From assembly GCF_030463565.1 (NCBI RefSeq), contig NC_134662.1, positions 2,480,001-2,544,000 on the forward strand: a stretch of 64,000 nucleotides of DNA, given 5' to 3'. Of this stretch, positions 26,659-38,262 are shown one piece after another (within the stretch, counting starts at the first letter, position 1; the number at the start of each line of letters is the position of its first letter). The stretch is from Pelecanus crispus. Taxonomy: Eukaryota; Chordata; Aves; Pelecaniformes; Pelecanidae. A model generated the notes under the pieces. It was not told the origin of the DNA. It ran no database searches and saw only the letters and a list, made by a program, of their open reading frames with translations. The position numbers were made by a program, and so were the translations under genes.

Positions 26659-29286
26659 TTAGGGCGTGTAGAGAGCCTGGGTGACTTGGTAGAGTTTGTG
26701 TTCAGTGACCTCCTTGAAGTACTGGCAGCACAGCCACTCCTCCAGGCCGGGGCTTGCCCCTGCCCCAGCCGAATTTTCGGCAAACTTCAGGAGCAGCAGA
26801 GTCCTCTTCACCTCCACCCAGCTCCGGAGCAGGGTGAGGGTCTTCTTGCTCCTGGCGAAGAGCTCCTGGCGAGGCCCCCAGAGCAGGACCTGCAGGATGC
26901 TCCTTGCCTGCTCGATGGAGACCCTCTTGCAGGGATCTCTATGGAGAAGCAGCATGGCCAGGCGCTTGAGTCCCGTGGAATAGATGGACAGGGAGGGGAT
27001 TTCAGGAAGTCTATTGCTTCTGAACCCCAAGGTGTTTTCCAGAGAGATATCCACATGCAAGATCTGGTAGATCAGCATGCCGACATTCAGCTCATCTGCC
27101 ACCGGGGAGGGTGGTGCAGCAAGCCCCTTGGTCCAGTCCTGCTCTTGGCTGGTAGAACAAGGTCTTTGCTTGCCTTTAACCTTGAAGAAGCTGCTGATGA
27201 CCAGCCTTGGAAGGGACAGGGATGCCTCCTTGCCTTGCTGGCTCCGGGGAGGACACGGGCACTGCACCAGCAGCAGGTTCTCAGGGCAGAGATCCCCCTG
27301 CCCCACGTGCTGCACCTGGAGGTGCTCCAGCCCCATGCACACCTGCAGGAGAAGGAGGCAAGCCAGGCGTTCGTAGTGCCCGGGGCTGGTCCTGTGCAAA
27401 CTCTGGGATCCCTTCACAAAGCCCGCCAGGGTCTGGTAGGGCACGTCAGGAGAAATAAGGACCTGCAGGACAGGGCGGAGGGCAAGACGGGCTGGCTCCT
27501 CTCTAGAAGGGGACTGACTCTGCTCCCCAGGGCTTCCCGGGAGCACCAGCTCCCAAGGGAGGCGGTCGGTGAAGCGGCCGATCAGGCGCTGGATGCTGCA
27601 GTGCGCCCCGAGGGAGCTCTGCACCCCCAGGCCGGTGCAGCCCAGCTTGGGGACCTGCAAGGAGAGACAGGACATGGCCAGCTGCGCGAGGACAGGGCCA
27701 CGGGGTGCCTTGTCCTGGGCCGGGCCACCGCCTCAGCTCCGGGCCACCAGCCCTGGTCTGAGCCACGCACAGTGCTGGGCTCCCCCCGCACCCTCCAAAC
27801 CCACTGGTGCCTGCTGGAACGGCTTTGAGCAAGAAATGGGAATGGGGGGAGGGGAACCCGCAGGCGAGCTGCTTTGACGGGTCTCATCGTGCACTGCCTG
27901 AGCAGCCAGCTCTGCTCCAGCCTCTGCTTTGCGTCCGCTGGCCCCTTGAGACGACTTGCCAGGGCACCTCCCCCAGCCGTGCCGTTGTCCTTGATGTGTC
28001 CTTTGGACCCGCGGGAGCTGTCGCCCTCGCCTCCCTGGCCTGCGCCAGCAGCGCCGTCTCATTTAGCAAATGCAGAAGTAGGTGCAGAAAGGGGAACTGT
28101 CTGCGTGACGCGGGCCAGCGGACAAGCCAGCGCTCCCGGTTCACGCTGGCCTGCAGCACCACAGCCCCCCCTTTGCCCCGGGAGCCAGCTCCCTCTGCAC
28201 CGCCCGGGGAATCTTCCCCAATTCCCTGCTTACCTTGGCTGCAAACACCAGCTGGGTTTGCTCAAAAGCAAAGCCCACCGGGAAATACCAAGCGTCCCTG
28301 CTTTCGCAGCATGGCTCCCGGTCCAAGATGCTGAGCGCTGCCCAGTTCTTCCCCGCCAGCTCTACCTCCAGCAGCTGCTGCCGCTCCTCCGGCCCCACAA
28401 GCTCCTCCTGGATGCGAGCCGAGAGCCGGGCCAGGGCGGCCGCCTGGCACCCCAACACCACCCCGCACAGCCCGGCCGGGCTCTCCAGGGGCTGCAGGAG
28501 CTGCCCCAGCTCCCCGTCCACCGTCCTGAACGTCAGCTCCGCCGGGCTGGGTGACGGGGCTTTTTGCGGGCTGTTCCGGGCCACCGATTCCCCCAGGCTT
28601 TGGGACTTGGTCAGGGGCTTCTTGGATCCCCAGGAGGGTCTGTCCCACAGGGGGATGGAGCTGGGAGCCCCCTCCTCGTGCCGCGGGTGGGGTAGTGGGA
28701 TGCTGTAGAGGATGCTGCCGGCCCATGGTGCGGGGTCACCCCGACAGTGCCAGGATGGCTCCTCTGGGACAGATTCTGCTCGCTGGAGCTGCTTTTTTGG
28801 CAATGGGGGAGGCAGGGGGTCTCGGTCGGGCTGAGTGGGGGGTCTCCCGGCTCCTTCTCCTCGGCTAGCCTTGCGGGGGGCGAGGTGGGCCCGCAGCTCT
28901 CCTGGGGAGGGAGGAACAGACACGGCAGGGCTAAGACTTCCCGGGGTGGGGGGAGAAAGTGGGAGCCGAGGCAGTATGGGGGTACAAGCACGTTGTTATT
29001 TGCCCCACTGCGTATGTCCAGCCCCAAAGCGATGCCCAGCACCAGCCGGAGGGGTGCCGGCCGGCTGCTACAGGAGGAGGACGGGGACAGCAGCGAGCTT
29101 CACACCCGCCGTCCGAGCTGGCACCGTGGCGGGCGGGAGGGCAGCGGGGTCGGGGCGTCACTCACCCACGTTGCTGTAGATGAGGGCTGAGTCGGGGGGT
29201 CGAGGCGGGCGGCCCCCCGGGGTGTCCGGCGTGGGGGCGGGTGGTCCGGGGGCATCCAGGTCCAGGCTGCCGCAGCGGGCGCGCAT
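26659..29286 (-). CDS. PEAK3: PEAK3 pseudokinase scaffold (C19orf35 orthologue)
   Basis: PEAK3 is a cytoplasmic pseudokinase of the PEAK/NKF3 family that dimerises and assembles Grb2, Crk and 14-3-3 proteins. Coding exons on the minus strand are 29166-29286, 28234-28901 and 26659-27654, with GTGAGT and GTAAGC donors and phases 1 and 0. Together they give about 594 residues, against 473 in human. The N-terminal region holds IYSNV at Tyr37 (a pYxN Grb2 SH2 site), PPPLPKK at 71-77 (Crk SH3-type) and RAESVP at 81-86 (14-3-3 type), in the same order as in human. The kinase-like region has DLCPEN (384-389) where active kinases have HRDLKPEN, and no DFG. The C-terminus (LLWGP..., EEWLCCQYFKE) matches the SHED dimerisation helices. 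The start is the first ATG of the exon with A at -3. The frame antisense to exon 3 is long but is a shadow. Confidence 0.93.
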
Positions 29287-29420
29287 GCTGCCCCGCGCCT
29301 GCACGGGGGCCCTGCACGGAGCCGGCGCTCAGCGCTCGCCCCCCGGGCGCTCCCCGACGCCTTTCGGTGCCGGCTCGGGGGAGGAATAAGGAGAAAGGGG
29401 AAGCGGCGGCCGGCGGGGCC
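28900..29420 (-). promoter_or_regulatory. PEAK3: GC-rich 5' region of PEAK3
   Basis: CpG density rises around the first coding exon (29166-29286) and falls beyond about 29420. No TATA box was seen upstream of the start codon, so an island-type promoter is inferred. Confidence 0.45.
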
Positions 29421-29799
29421 CTGGCTGCGTGGTTTTGGGGCAAAAGACAGGGAGTTTGGTGGCCCAGTGACTCCAGCTCCTGCACTGGGGAGGTCCTGGG
29501 GGTGCTCCCGCTCCTGAGGGGTGGGGGCTGCCGTGGGGGCTTCACGAGCGCTGGGTCGCGCCCGCCGGGTTCAGAGCAGGGGTTATGTCCACACCGGTCC
29601 CCGTCTACCCTGTGGTCCCTGTTGGGTGGCCATGAGGAGGACGCGGTGGTGGGAGAGGTGTGGGATGAGAGCAGGAAAAGCCTTCAACACTCCCGGCCCG
29701 GGTCTGGGGGGGACAGGACGGGGGGGGTCTGTGCGTAGGGAGGCAGAAGCAGAGCGCCTGTGAGGGGGAGAGCAGCGGGAAGGAGCCGTCTGCAACCCC

Positions 29800-29824
29800 G
29801 GGGGGGGGGGGGGGGGGGGGGGGG
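29800..29824 (+). repeat. Run of 25 G
   Basis: An uninterrupted G25 tract lies about 510 bases upstream of the PEAK3 start codon, so it is C25 in the direction of PEAK3 transcription. Runs of this length can form G-quadruplexes and are also prone to assembly and sequencing length error. Confidence 0.9.
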
Positions 29825-30900
29825 TGTTTCATTTCCCCATCCTGGCCAGGCTCAGTGCAAACCTGCAGCTCTGACCCTGCTGCCACAAACGGTACCGAAA
29901 CCACGGTGGCTTGCTTTAAAAACTCGAGTTTCTGCTGGGGACAACACTCGCTGTGCAACTTCAGGCTTTGCCCCTCCTTAGCCCAGCTCGGCCCCCGTTA
30001 CCCGCTGCGGAACCAGGGATTAGTGCCCTGCCTCTTGCCACGGTGCAAAGCGTTGGGCTGAAGCAACCTTGCTGGGGTGCTACCGGGAAGCTCCTTTTTT
30101 TTTTTTTTTGGGCCCCGTTTGCAGAGCAGTTTGTTACCTCTGAGTTTTCCCTGGCAGCTGTGGGGGCCTGGGGGGTCCCAACTCCATCTCCCAGCCCGGC
30201 GGCGGCTCCCGCTCCCTGTCGCAGGCTCCTCCGGCCCTGGTGCCTCCGGGAATCGCCTTGCACAACTCGCTGCAACCCCACTTGCAGGATGTTCTTTCAA
30301 AACCTGCTTCTTGCAAGTCTAAAGGAAACCGGAGGCTTGGCCTCGCTCCCCGCAGCCCCCGGTGCTGCTCCAGGGCCGCACGCTGCCTGCGGAGGCTCCT
30401 GCCGCTGCCGTGGTAATTGCATCGCCTTCGGTGCAACCTGTTGCAAAGAGTTTGCTTCCCCCGAGCTGCTCGTGGAGGCTTTGCCTGCCTCCTCCCAGAC
30501 TGTTTTCTGGATGGCAGCTGTACTGAAGGGGGGGATTTCCACGGTAACCCCCCCCCCCCCCAACCCGTGTAATTAATTCCCTGCTCTCCAGGTTGTGTTA
30601 CTCTAGATGGATTGGTGAGGTGGAATTTTTTTGTTTTCTTCTATGTGTTTTACTGGGATTTTCTGCAGCCATTGCACAAGAGGAGCCCAGTCGTTAGAAA
30701 ACATTATTTTTCCTCCCAGAGCTTTACAGATGCTGAGAGAGCATGAAACAACGTGACTCAGCTGCTGGGAAAAAAAAGTTCCTCCCATCAGTGTCTGTCC
30801 CCTCTACGCTAAAGTCACTCTTTTAACACTCTAAACCCCCAAGTATTTTAAGATCTCCTCCCTTCTATTCAGTCTTTGAACTATTCAGCAAATAACTAGC

Positions 30901-30945
30901 CATTAGCTATTAACCATTAGCCATTAGTTATTATTAACTCATTAG
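30901..30945 (+). repeat. ATTA heptad cluster
   Basis: ATTA begins at 30902, 30909, 30916, 30923 and 30930, exactly seven bases apart, with two more at 30933 and 30941. The intervening triplets (GCT, ACC, GCC, GTT) vary, so it is a degenerate 7-bp repeat. Each unit is a homeodomain core site. Confidence 0.8.
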
Positions 30946-33439
30946 CAATTGGCCTGGGTGGGTGGGCGAGCCCCTCTGCCGCGCGCTGCGGGAAGCCAGC
31001 TTCAGGGCTTTCTCCTGGGAGCACCGAGGCTGCGGGGGACGTGCGTTTGCACACAGTGGAAACAGCCGCCGCATTTCCACCGTTTGAGCTGGACCACGCA
31101 TCCCCAACGGCAGGGTGGGTGCCCGTGGAACCGGGCGCCTCTCTGGGGTTTTGGGGGCCGGTTTGGGGCTCAGCGGGTGCCCGTGAGCCTGAAGCCACCC
31201 CCTGCGAGGAGACCACCCACCTCAGCGGTTTCCTCCTCGTGTATTTTGCAATCCGTATTTCCCAGCCAACACCAAGCAAGCCGGCAGGTTTGTGTCTGTT
31301 TGCCCGCGGTGCTTGCCAAGGGCCGTTTCTGCGGTGCCGGGGCCGTATGCTAGAGCTGATAAAAATACGTGTTGGGGCTGAGTCACGTCTGAACCCGGCA
31401 CAAGCTCGGCGAGGCTGTGCAAGGCTTCGGGAGATGCTGACCTGCACTGGTACCCACGTGGTCCTTCCCACGCTGCTGCCGGCTTTGGTGCCGGGGCTGC
31501 AGCCCATCCCTGCCCAGCAGCCAGGCTTGCCTTCGCGTTGCTCCCTCAACACATCATCTAGGGCTGTAACGCTGGAAAAATAACGAATATAAATGGAGTG
31601 TCTAAGATTCCTTGGGATCCTGGGCTTATTGATGTTCTTCAGCAACGGGGTCAATGTATGTCCCTCGTGTCATTTATGTTACTGACTGTACAACAAACTG
31701 TTTTAAGCAACGGTAAATCCATTAGAAGCATCAATATTTTTCCCTAATGAGTAATGTTACCTTCAAGATAAACCAGAGACCATTAGGAATAAAATTGCAG
31801 TATCAACGCAATGGATGTGACCCTACCAAGCTAGAGAGAGGCGGCATGAGCGGGGCAGGCAGGACTTGCCTTTTGCAGAGGTATCAGCTGCAAATTTCCT
31901 GATGCCTCTCATTATAATAAAGGAGACAACGCCAAGTTTAAAAGCAACCTGAGCTCTTATAAAGGACCGTGATTTTATATTGCTAAGCCCTGCAGGCCTA
32001 GTCAGCAAATGCTGATTTGCTTGTCCAAGCCCCGGGGCCCCCCTGAATCCATCGGTGGCTTCCTCTGCCTGTCCCAGGCTGATAAAGCAGCTGCAGGAAC
32101 CGGTGGCAATTGCAGTCTCCGGCCCTGGGGGTGCCGGGGTGGGATTTGGGGACTGCAGGGAAGTTTTACTCAGCCAAAGTCTTTTTAATTTGTAAGGAAA
32201 TTGGTTTCTCTTCCCAGCGGAAGATACGATCCTAAAATGCACCTGCTGGAAAATTGCATTTTTCTAATTGTCTTTATTTTTTGGTGTGGTTTTTTTTTTT
32301 TTAATCTTTATTCTCAATATATCACTGCTGCGGGGATCTTGGCTCAGGACAGGTCGAGGCAGTACCTGCTGGACCAGGGCACGCACACGGGGTGGGCACC
32401 AAAACCACCTGAGCTCGTTTGTCAGCATCTTCAGTCCTGGCAACTCTCATCCCCCAAAAGCTGCCGAAGGAGGGGTGGGCTCAGCCCGGGCTCCCATGGG
32501 TGTCCCTGAGGCCACGGTGCACCCCAGGCCCGTCAGCACAGGCACAAACTGCAACCCTGACCCTTAACCTCTTGGGTGCTCTTGTGCCACGCAATGCTTT
32601 TTTCATGGAGGAAATGAGAGGAAAAACCTCAGTTTCCTCTTTTGTGCCCACGAGAGCTCTTGCCCCAGCTGTGGGGGCTGCAGGAGGCCCCGGGTGCCGG
32701 CAGCACCCAGGTTATTTTGCAACCGGGGCCGCCCTCCTTCGGGGGCCGGGAGCCTCCCCGGTCCCTGGGGAGCAGTGGGGTGTGGAATTTTGGGGTGCAG
32801 AGGCTGGGAACTGGCCCAGGGCCCTTTTCTCTAGCAGATGGAGGCGTTGCTTTGCTTCTTGCACCCCACAGGCTCCCAGTCCCCATCCCAGTCCCCATCC
32901 CAGTCCCATGCTGGGACTGGGGGCTGGCATGGGGCCAGGCCAGCCGCTGAGCCTGGAAGAGGGAAGTGGGGGGATTCGGGGAGGCGTGGCAGCCCCTTTG
33001 CTGGGGACGCAAGGACGGATGGTCCCCAGCCAGCTGGGCAAGGGGACACCGGGCTGGCCGAGCGCCTCGTGGGCGATGGCAGCTCAGCCGAGGGCAGGGA
33101 CGGCCTTGCATGGGGTAGGGTGTCCCCTGGGCTGATGGGACGGGGAAGGGGTCACTGCAAGAGGGCCCCCCCTCACCACTCCCGCTGGCTCCTGCCCCTT
33201 GACCCCACTGCAGTGCCCCGCTGTGCCTCAGTTTCCCCAGCCAGATAGCTGCGGCACAGACCCCCCCAGCACCTGGAGTTCCAGTCGCATCGGAGAGGTT
33301 TGGCCACGTGTGTGTACATGCGTGTATGCACTCTTGTGTGTACGTGAATCCTCTCAACACCCCCCCGATCCCAATTTCCCTGCAAGCAGGAGGTGAGGTG
33401 CTGGCTTTGCACCCTTCAGCTTCAGGGCATACTTATAAA

Positions 33440-33525
33440 CACTCTATTAATAATTAATAATGGATTAATAGCAGTGGCAGTTTGTTAACACATGCACATT
33501 AATCATTTATTAGTTATTAATACGG
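33440..33525. repeat. ATTAAT-rich AT island
   Basis: Within GC-rich surroundings this segment carries at least six ATTA cores, several as ATTAAT or TTATTAGTTATTAAT. It resembles the cluster at 30901-30945 but has no fixed period. Confidence 0.6.
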
Positions 33526-36078
33526 ACTTTAGTACCCTCTGAAAGTTGGTTTAGCATTGTTTAAGGGGTCTGCAGGGCTGACGGCGGGGATGGCCAGGTG
33601 ATGGGGCTGCAAACCGCAAGCTCAGTTGGGTGCTGCGGTGACCCGCTGCTGCGGCTGAGTTTCCAGCCATCACCACTTCAAACCGGGGAGATTTGCTTCC
33701 AGTTCATTTGTCACATGTGGGTGAATCTGATTTCTAAACGAGGTTGGGCAAACGCCATTAAACCACTGGCTGGACCCTGCTCTTTGGCATCAAAAGGGTC
33801 CTTGCCTGCGGCAAGGGACACCCCGGGGTGCTGCTCTTCCAGCTTCACCCAACCTCCAGCCCTCCCCGTTCTCCCAGTCTGGGTTTTCCTGCTGTTTTTT
33901 TTGGGATGGACGATCATCCTAAACTGAGATCTGGGGGTTTAACATCTGCCTGAACCCTGGACACCCTTCGGGCTTGCACCAGGCTGGAGCAGGTCTGGAG
34001 AGCGCCAAGGCACGAATCCTGCACATGGTGCAAGCAGCTCTGACAGCCCTTTCTGGGTCCTGCCCAGCTCCACGCTCGCACTCGGTCCTGCTTGGGCTTT
34101 CTCCACTGACTTTGGCTTTTCTTATTTAAGCCACATGGAGAAGGAAAGTGGGAAAAACCAAACAAGCCACAAAAGTCCCTTTTTTTTTTCTTTGCCCCCC
34201 GCAAATACATTTCTCATGCTTGTTACATATAAAATTGTGCCAGGTCTGCACTGCCCAAACCTGCCTTTGCTCCCGGCTGCAAGGGTCCGCGCCTGACCCC
34301 CTCCCCACCCCCCTGCCACCCCCTGGGTAAAAAATCCCCAGACACCGAACAAGGGCACGCGGGTGACGCTGGTGGGACCCATGGTACGACACGGCATGCA
34401 CGGCTCGGGGAGCGAGGGGGCACCGGGCATGCGAAGGGGCCACGGGCAACAGCCGGACCCATGGCAGGGGCCGGATGGGGAGACATGGGCAGCACCCCCT
34501 GCCCCGGTCAGGGGCCGGATCCTGGCAGTGACCGGCTGCAGTGAAGCCGATGGGGGGGCACAGCCCGGATCCCTCAGGACCTCCTGCCTCCAGCGCAGCC
34601 CCGAAGGCTTGGGGATGCCTGGCAGGAGACGGGCAGCTGCCTTCTCCAGCCCCCGAAGCAAGCGTGCCCAGCGTGACTGCTGCTGGCTGGAGAAGGGACA
34701 CGCAGGTGGGGGGGGACCCACAGGAGTGGGGACAGAGGTGGGACCTGCAGCAACCCCCGGGGGTGCACACAGTGGGAGGAGGAGGAGGAGGAAGCAATGG
34801 GCTCCCCTGCCCATCTAGGTCCCATCCAGGCTCTTCCAGCTGTGCCAGCTCTGCTCCTTCTCCCAGCCAAACCCTTACGCCCCGAGCAGATACCAGTGGT
34901 GCCCTGGGCAGGGGTGGGAGGGGAAGCCGGGGACCATCCCCGCGGCAGCAGGGAGCGGAGCCTGGGACACGGACCCGTGGTGCCCAGCAACAGAGGGTGC
35001 AGGATCTGGGCGGATGCGATGGAGGTGCCAGCCGGGACCTTCTCCCCGCATTTGCTTTTGCCGTTGGTTCCAGAGCTGCTTGTCCCGAGCCTTTCTCTCC
35101 TCTTCGTTCCTGGGCTGTATGGCCTCCCCGCACAGGAGGAGCCAGCTCCTGCTCTCCTGCAGACTTTGACTTTGCAAGCCAAAAAGAAAATGGACCCAAA
35201 AGTGCCTTTTTAACCCGTACGAATCCCAACCCCGCACCCCCTCACCCCCACCGCTGCCCTGGTGACAGCGCCTTGCATTGCCCTGGGGCTGCTCCTCATT
35301 TTAATGACTTTGGCCTCATTTTGCCTTGTTTTTCCCTTTTTTTTTCTTGCTGACACCTCCTCAGAGCCTGGCCTTGGGTAGGTTATTATTGCTTGTGCAG
35401 GAATGTCCCCAGGCACCCACATTTGCAGATGCTGCGTCTTCAATCCGCCGATGGGAAGCTCTCAAGGCATGGCCATGCCCCGGGGGGTCCGGCTTTGCCA
35501 AGGTGCTGGGGGAGACCCCCAACTCGGCAAAACCTCCCCCAGCACCCCAGTCCCACATCGCCCCGGAAGACTTTTCTCTTGGAAATTCATTTAAAAAAAA
35601 AAAAATAAAAAATCATTGAACCAAAAAAAAAACCCCAAGAAGAAAAGAGAACCATAAACAACCACCAGAAAAGTTTTCCGGAGAGTCTCTTAAAAAAAAG
35701 GGAAAGGGGGGAAAAAAAGGAAGCAGTTTTTTCCCAGGCCCAAACGCTGCTGATCTCTTGGCTAGAGAAATGCATAGTTGGTAGCAAAAACGTCGGCTAC
35801 ATTGGGAGCCCCTGGCGCTGGGACGGCCCCTGAGCCATTGCACCCCGAGGGCTCACCACGGGGCCGGGACAGCCAGGGTCATGGCTCCCCGGCCCTGAGG
35901 TCCATGCCGTTCCGACCCTGCTGGCACCTCCGGCTCATCTCCATCCGTGTCCCAGCGCAGGGAGGTCCCGCCGCCAGCCCTGGCACGTCGCTGGTGCTCC
36001 CACATCCCTCCTGGCCCCGTCCCACCGCAGCCGTGCCCAGGGCCAGGCAGCAGACAACAGTTCTCCTCTGGGAGAGGC

Positions 36079-37896
36079 TCAGATCATCTTCATGTTGAAC
36101 TTCCTGGCTCCTCCTTGGCCGGTGGTGGTGGTGGGACCGTCCACCTTGCGGAAGGAGTACTCCACTGAGAAGTTGTTCTTGTGCTGCCCCCGGCCCCGGC
36201 TCCAGACGAAGAGGAGGAGGAAGCAGAAGAGCACCACGCCCAGGAAGGTGATGCAGCCCATGGCCGTGGAGACCAGGATGGTCTTGAGGTCCAACGTAAA
36301 CTTCAAGAAGACTTGCGTGTCGTTGTGGGAGGTGTCATTGAACTCGCTGAGGTACAAAGTTCGGTTCGCGTAGTGGGAGCCGTCGGCCGGCCGCCCCTTG
36401 ACCGTCAGGGTGGCGAAGTAGGTGTCGTTGCCTCCCGCGTTGCTGGCGATGCAGATGTAGGTGCCGCTGTCCTGCACCTGGGCAAAGCGGATCTCCAGGG
36501 TGCCCCCAGGCAGCACGGTTGCCCGCCCCGTGCTGCGGGTGGTGATCATGCGGTGCTGGGGGGACACCCAGGCGATGGAGGGGTCTGGCTCCCCGTCCGC
36601 CCGGCAAAGGAAGGACACGGACTGCCCTTCCCGGGCCGTCACGTGCTGCAGCTTCCGATCCCTTATCTTGGGCTTCTGGCAGGTGAAGTACTCGAAGAGC
36701 ACGGAGTCTGGGAAGTCGCGCAGGGCGTTGCCCTGGATTTCGGGTGGTGAGGAGCACATGGGCTGCTGCCCGTCGAAGTTGAGCGTCTTCCGCCGCTGCA
36801 GGATCCAGAGGAGGCGGCAGTCGCAGGCCAGGGGGTTCCTGTCCACCCGCAGCGTCTCCAGCGTGTTGACAGAGTGGAAGGTGCTCTCCTCCAGCGTGGA
36901 GAGAAAGTTGCTGGAGAGGTTGAGCAGCCGGATTTGTCTCAGGCCGGAGAAAGCCTGTGGCTCCACAGACACCAAGAGAGCACCCACGATGTGGAGCTCC
37001 TGGAGCCGGATGAGGTCTTTAAAGGAGCCCTTCAGCACAGTGCTAATGGGGTTGTAGGACAGGTTCAGGTACCGGAGGTACACCAGGTTCCTCAAGGCAG
37101 CGGCGGGCACGGCTGTGATGTTGGTATAGGTGATGGAGAGCGAGGTTAGGTTCAGGCCTTGGAAGCTGGTGGGGGAGACATCTTCCAGCAGCGGCCAGTT
37201 GTCGATCTCCAGCTGCAGGAGGTTGTAGAGCTTCTTGAAGTTTTGGTCCTCCAGCGCGGAGATGCTGAGGTGCCGGAGCCGCAGCACCTCCAGGTTCTGA
37301 AGGTAGGAGAGTGACTCGGCTGAGATGGCGGTCAGGTTGCACTTCTCGATGGTCAGCTGCTCCAGGCCGAGCAGCCCTGAGAAGGCCCGCTGGGAGATGT
37401 ACACCAAGTCGTTATCGCCCACCTCCAGGCTCTTCAGGTTTCGCAGGTCCTGGAACATGTAGTCCAGCAGGATGACGAGTTTGTTCTCGCTGATGTCCAG
37501 GAGGGTGAGGTTGGTCAGTTTGGTGAAGACCCCCGGGGGGATGAGCTTGAGCTGGTTTCCCCGCAGCCGCAAGGTCTGCAGGTTGAACAGGTTGCTGAAG
37601 GCGCCCGGCTCCACATTGGAGATGATGTTCTCGCTGAAATCCAGCTCCTCCAGCAGCGGGTATGGGGAGAGGTCCCCGGGGTTCAGGCAGCGGATGCGGT
37701 TCTTGTTGAGCTCCAGGATCTTGGTCTCGGTGGGGATGCCCTCGGGGATGGAGGTGAGCCGCTTGCGGTGACACACCACCGACTTGATCTGCGGGGCGCA
37801 CTCGCAGCGGGGAGGGCAGGCTGCCACCCGCGGCGGGCTCAGGAGGACCAGGTGGAGGACCAGCACCAGGAGCCAACATGTCATTGTGTAGAGCAT
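36079..37896 (-). CDS. LINGO3: LINGO3, LRR and Ig domain neuronal membrane protein
   Basis: LINGO3 is a type I plasma-membrane protein of the LINGO family, mainly neural. The whole coding sequence is in one exon, as in its paralogues. From the first ATG there are 605 residues: signal peptide (about 1-26), LRRNT with CPPRCEC, about a dozen leucine-rich repeats, LRRCT starting [11 protein letters not shown], and an Ig-C2 domain whose second Cys is in [18 protein letters not shown]. An N-glycosylated stalk, one membrane helix ([20 protein letters not shown]) and a short tail with [10 protein letters not shown] and the terminal [11 protein letters not shown] follow. The tail and helix are nearly identical across the family. 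Human LINGO3 begins MTCWL, so the fifth residue here (ATG at 37884) is the more likely start. No frameshift or stop is seen. Confidence 0.95.
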   Translation of the reverse strand: MLYTMTCWLLVLVLHLVLLSPPRVAACPPRCECAPQIKSVVCHRKRLTSIPEGIPTETKILELNKNRIRCLNPGDLSPYPLLEELDFSENIISNVEPGAFSNLFNLQTLRLRGNQLKLIPPGVFTKLTNLTLLDISENKLVILLDYMFQDLRNLKSLEVGDNDLVYISQRAFSGLLGLEQLTIEKCNLTAISAESLSYLQNLEVLRLRHLSISALEDQNFKKLYNLLQLEIDNWPLLEDVSPTSFQGLNLTSLSITYTNITAVPAAALRNLVYLRYLNLSYNPISTVLKGSFKDLIRLQELHIVGALLVSVEPQAFSGLRQIRLLNLSSNFLSTLEESTFHSVNTLETLRVDRNPLACDCRLLWILQRRKTLNFDGQQPMCSSPPEIQGNALRDFPDSVLFEYFTCQKPKIRDRKLQHVTAREGQSVSFLCRADGEPDPSIAWVSPQHRMITTRSTGRATVLPGGTLEIRFAQVQDSGTYICIASNAGGNDTYFATLTVKGRPADGSHYANRTLYLSEFNDTSHNDTQVFLKFTLDLKTILVSTAMGCITFLGVVLFCFLLLFVWSRGRGQHKNNFSVEYSFRKVDGPTTTTGQGGARKFNMKMI

Positions 37897-37926
37897 GGTC
37901 TCATAGGCTCACTACCATTCTCCCAT
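37881..37926 (-). promoter_or_regulatory. LINGO3: Three short upstream ORFs before LINGO3
   Basis: Between the acceptor of the coding exon and the start of LINGO3 there are three upstream ATGs. uORF1 is 37926-37912 (MGEW, stop), uORF2 is 37918-37901 (MVVSL, stop) and uORF3 is 37904-37881 (MRPCSTQ, stop). uORF3 spans the first in-frame ATG (37896), and its TGA overlaps the conserved MTCW start as ATGA (37884-37881). Such an arrangement should lower translation and could favour reinitiation at MTCW. Confidence 0.8.
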
Positions 37927-37930
37927 GTGC

Positions 37931-37945
37931 CTGGAGGGGAGAGAG
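37931..37945 (-). promoter_or_regulatory. LINGO3: Splice acceptor of the LINGO3 coding exon
   Basis: On the minus strand CTCTCTCCCCTCCAG directly precedes GCACATGGGAG, so the coding exon begins at 37930. This means at least one non-coding 5' exon lies further right in the window or beyond it. Confidence 0.75.
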
Positions 37946-38169
37946 ATGCGGAGTCAGCGGTGAGCCCAGGAGAGCCTTACAAAGTCCTCCCCAGCCCCAG
38001 ATCACCCTTCTGTGGGTTGAGACTGGAAAACGCTCCCCAAACCATGGCCCGTGGCCCTGATAAGGTCCCAGCTCCCCCCCCCCCCCCCAAGGAAACCCTC
38101 CGGACCCCTTTCTCAGCACCTAATGTGTGACCCAGTGACTGTGCCCCATGCAAACCTGGGCCTCACTGC

Positions 38170-38262
38170 CTGCAGGCACCGTTAGGAGAGCAGGGAAACT
38201 GAGGCAGGGGGAGATATTTGCAGGAGGACACACGGCTGCAGACCTACATTTCAGCCCCCCAC
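38170..38262 (+). repeat. MIR-like SINE remnant
   Basis: GGGAAACTGAGGCAGGG is followed by a diverged 'ACACACGGCTGCAGACCT' segment, matching the order of the MIR core (aactgaggca, then acacagctag). Assignment is by motif. Confidence 0.4.

Larger units (their letters stand above)
29830..36070. other. Intergenic region between PEAK3 and LINGO3
   Basis: No gene is recognised. The segment alternates GC-rich patches, whose long minus-strand frames (for example 34126-35229) are low-complexity shadows, with AT-rich islands at 30840-30950, 31550-31980 and 33420-33530. The AT-rich islands may be conserved regulatory elements. A short palindrome TCAGCAAATGCTGA at 32002-32015 has everted TGCTGA half-sites. 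The LINGO3 3' UTR must lie in the part nearest 36078. I could not place its poly(A) signal with confidence. Confidence 0.55.

Noticed and set aside
26653-27828. 391-codon open frame on the plus strand
   Set aside because: It is exactly antisense to the large PEAK3 exon, which has family homology, splice borders and correct phases; the plus frame has none.
34126-35229. 367-codon minus-strand frame between PEAK3 and LINGO3
   Set aside because: It is low-complexity and Pro/Ser/Gly-rich, overlaps equally long frames on the other strand, and has no homology or exon borders.
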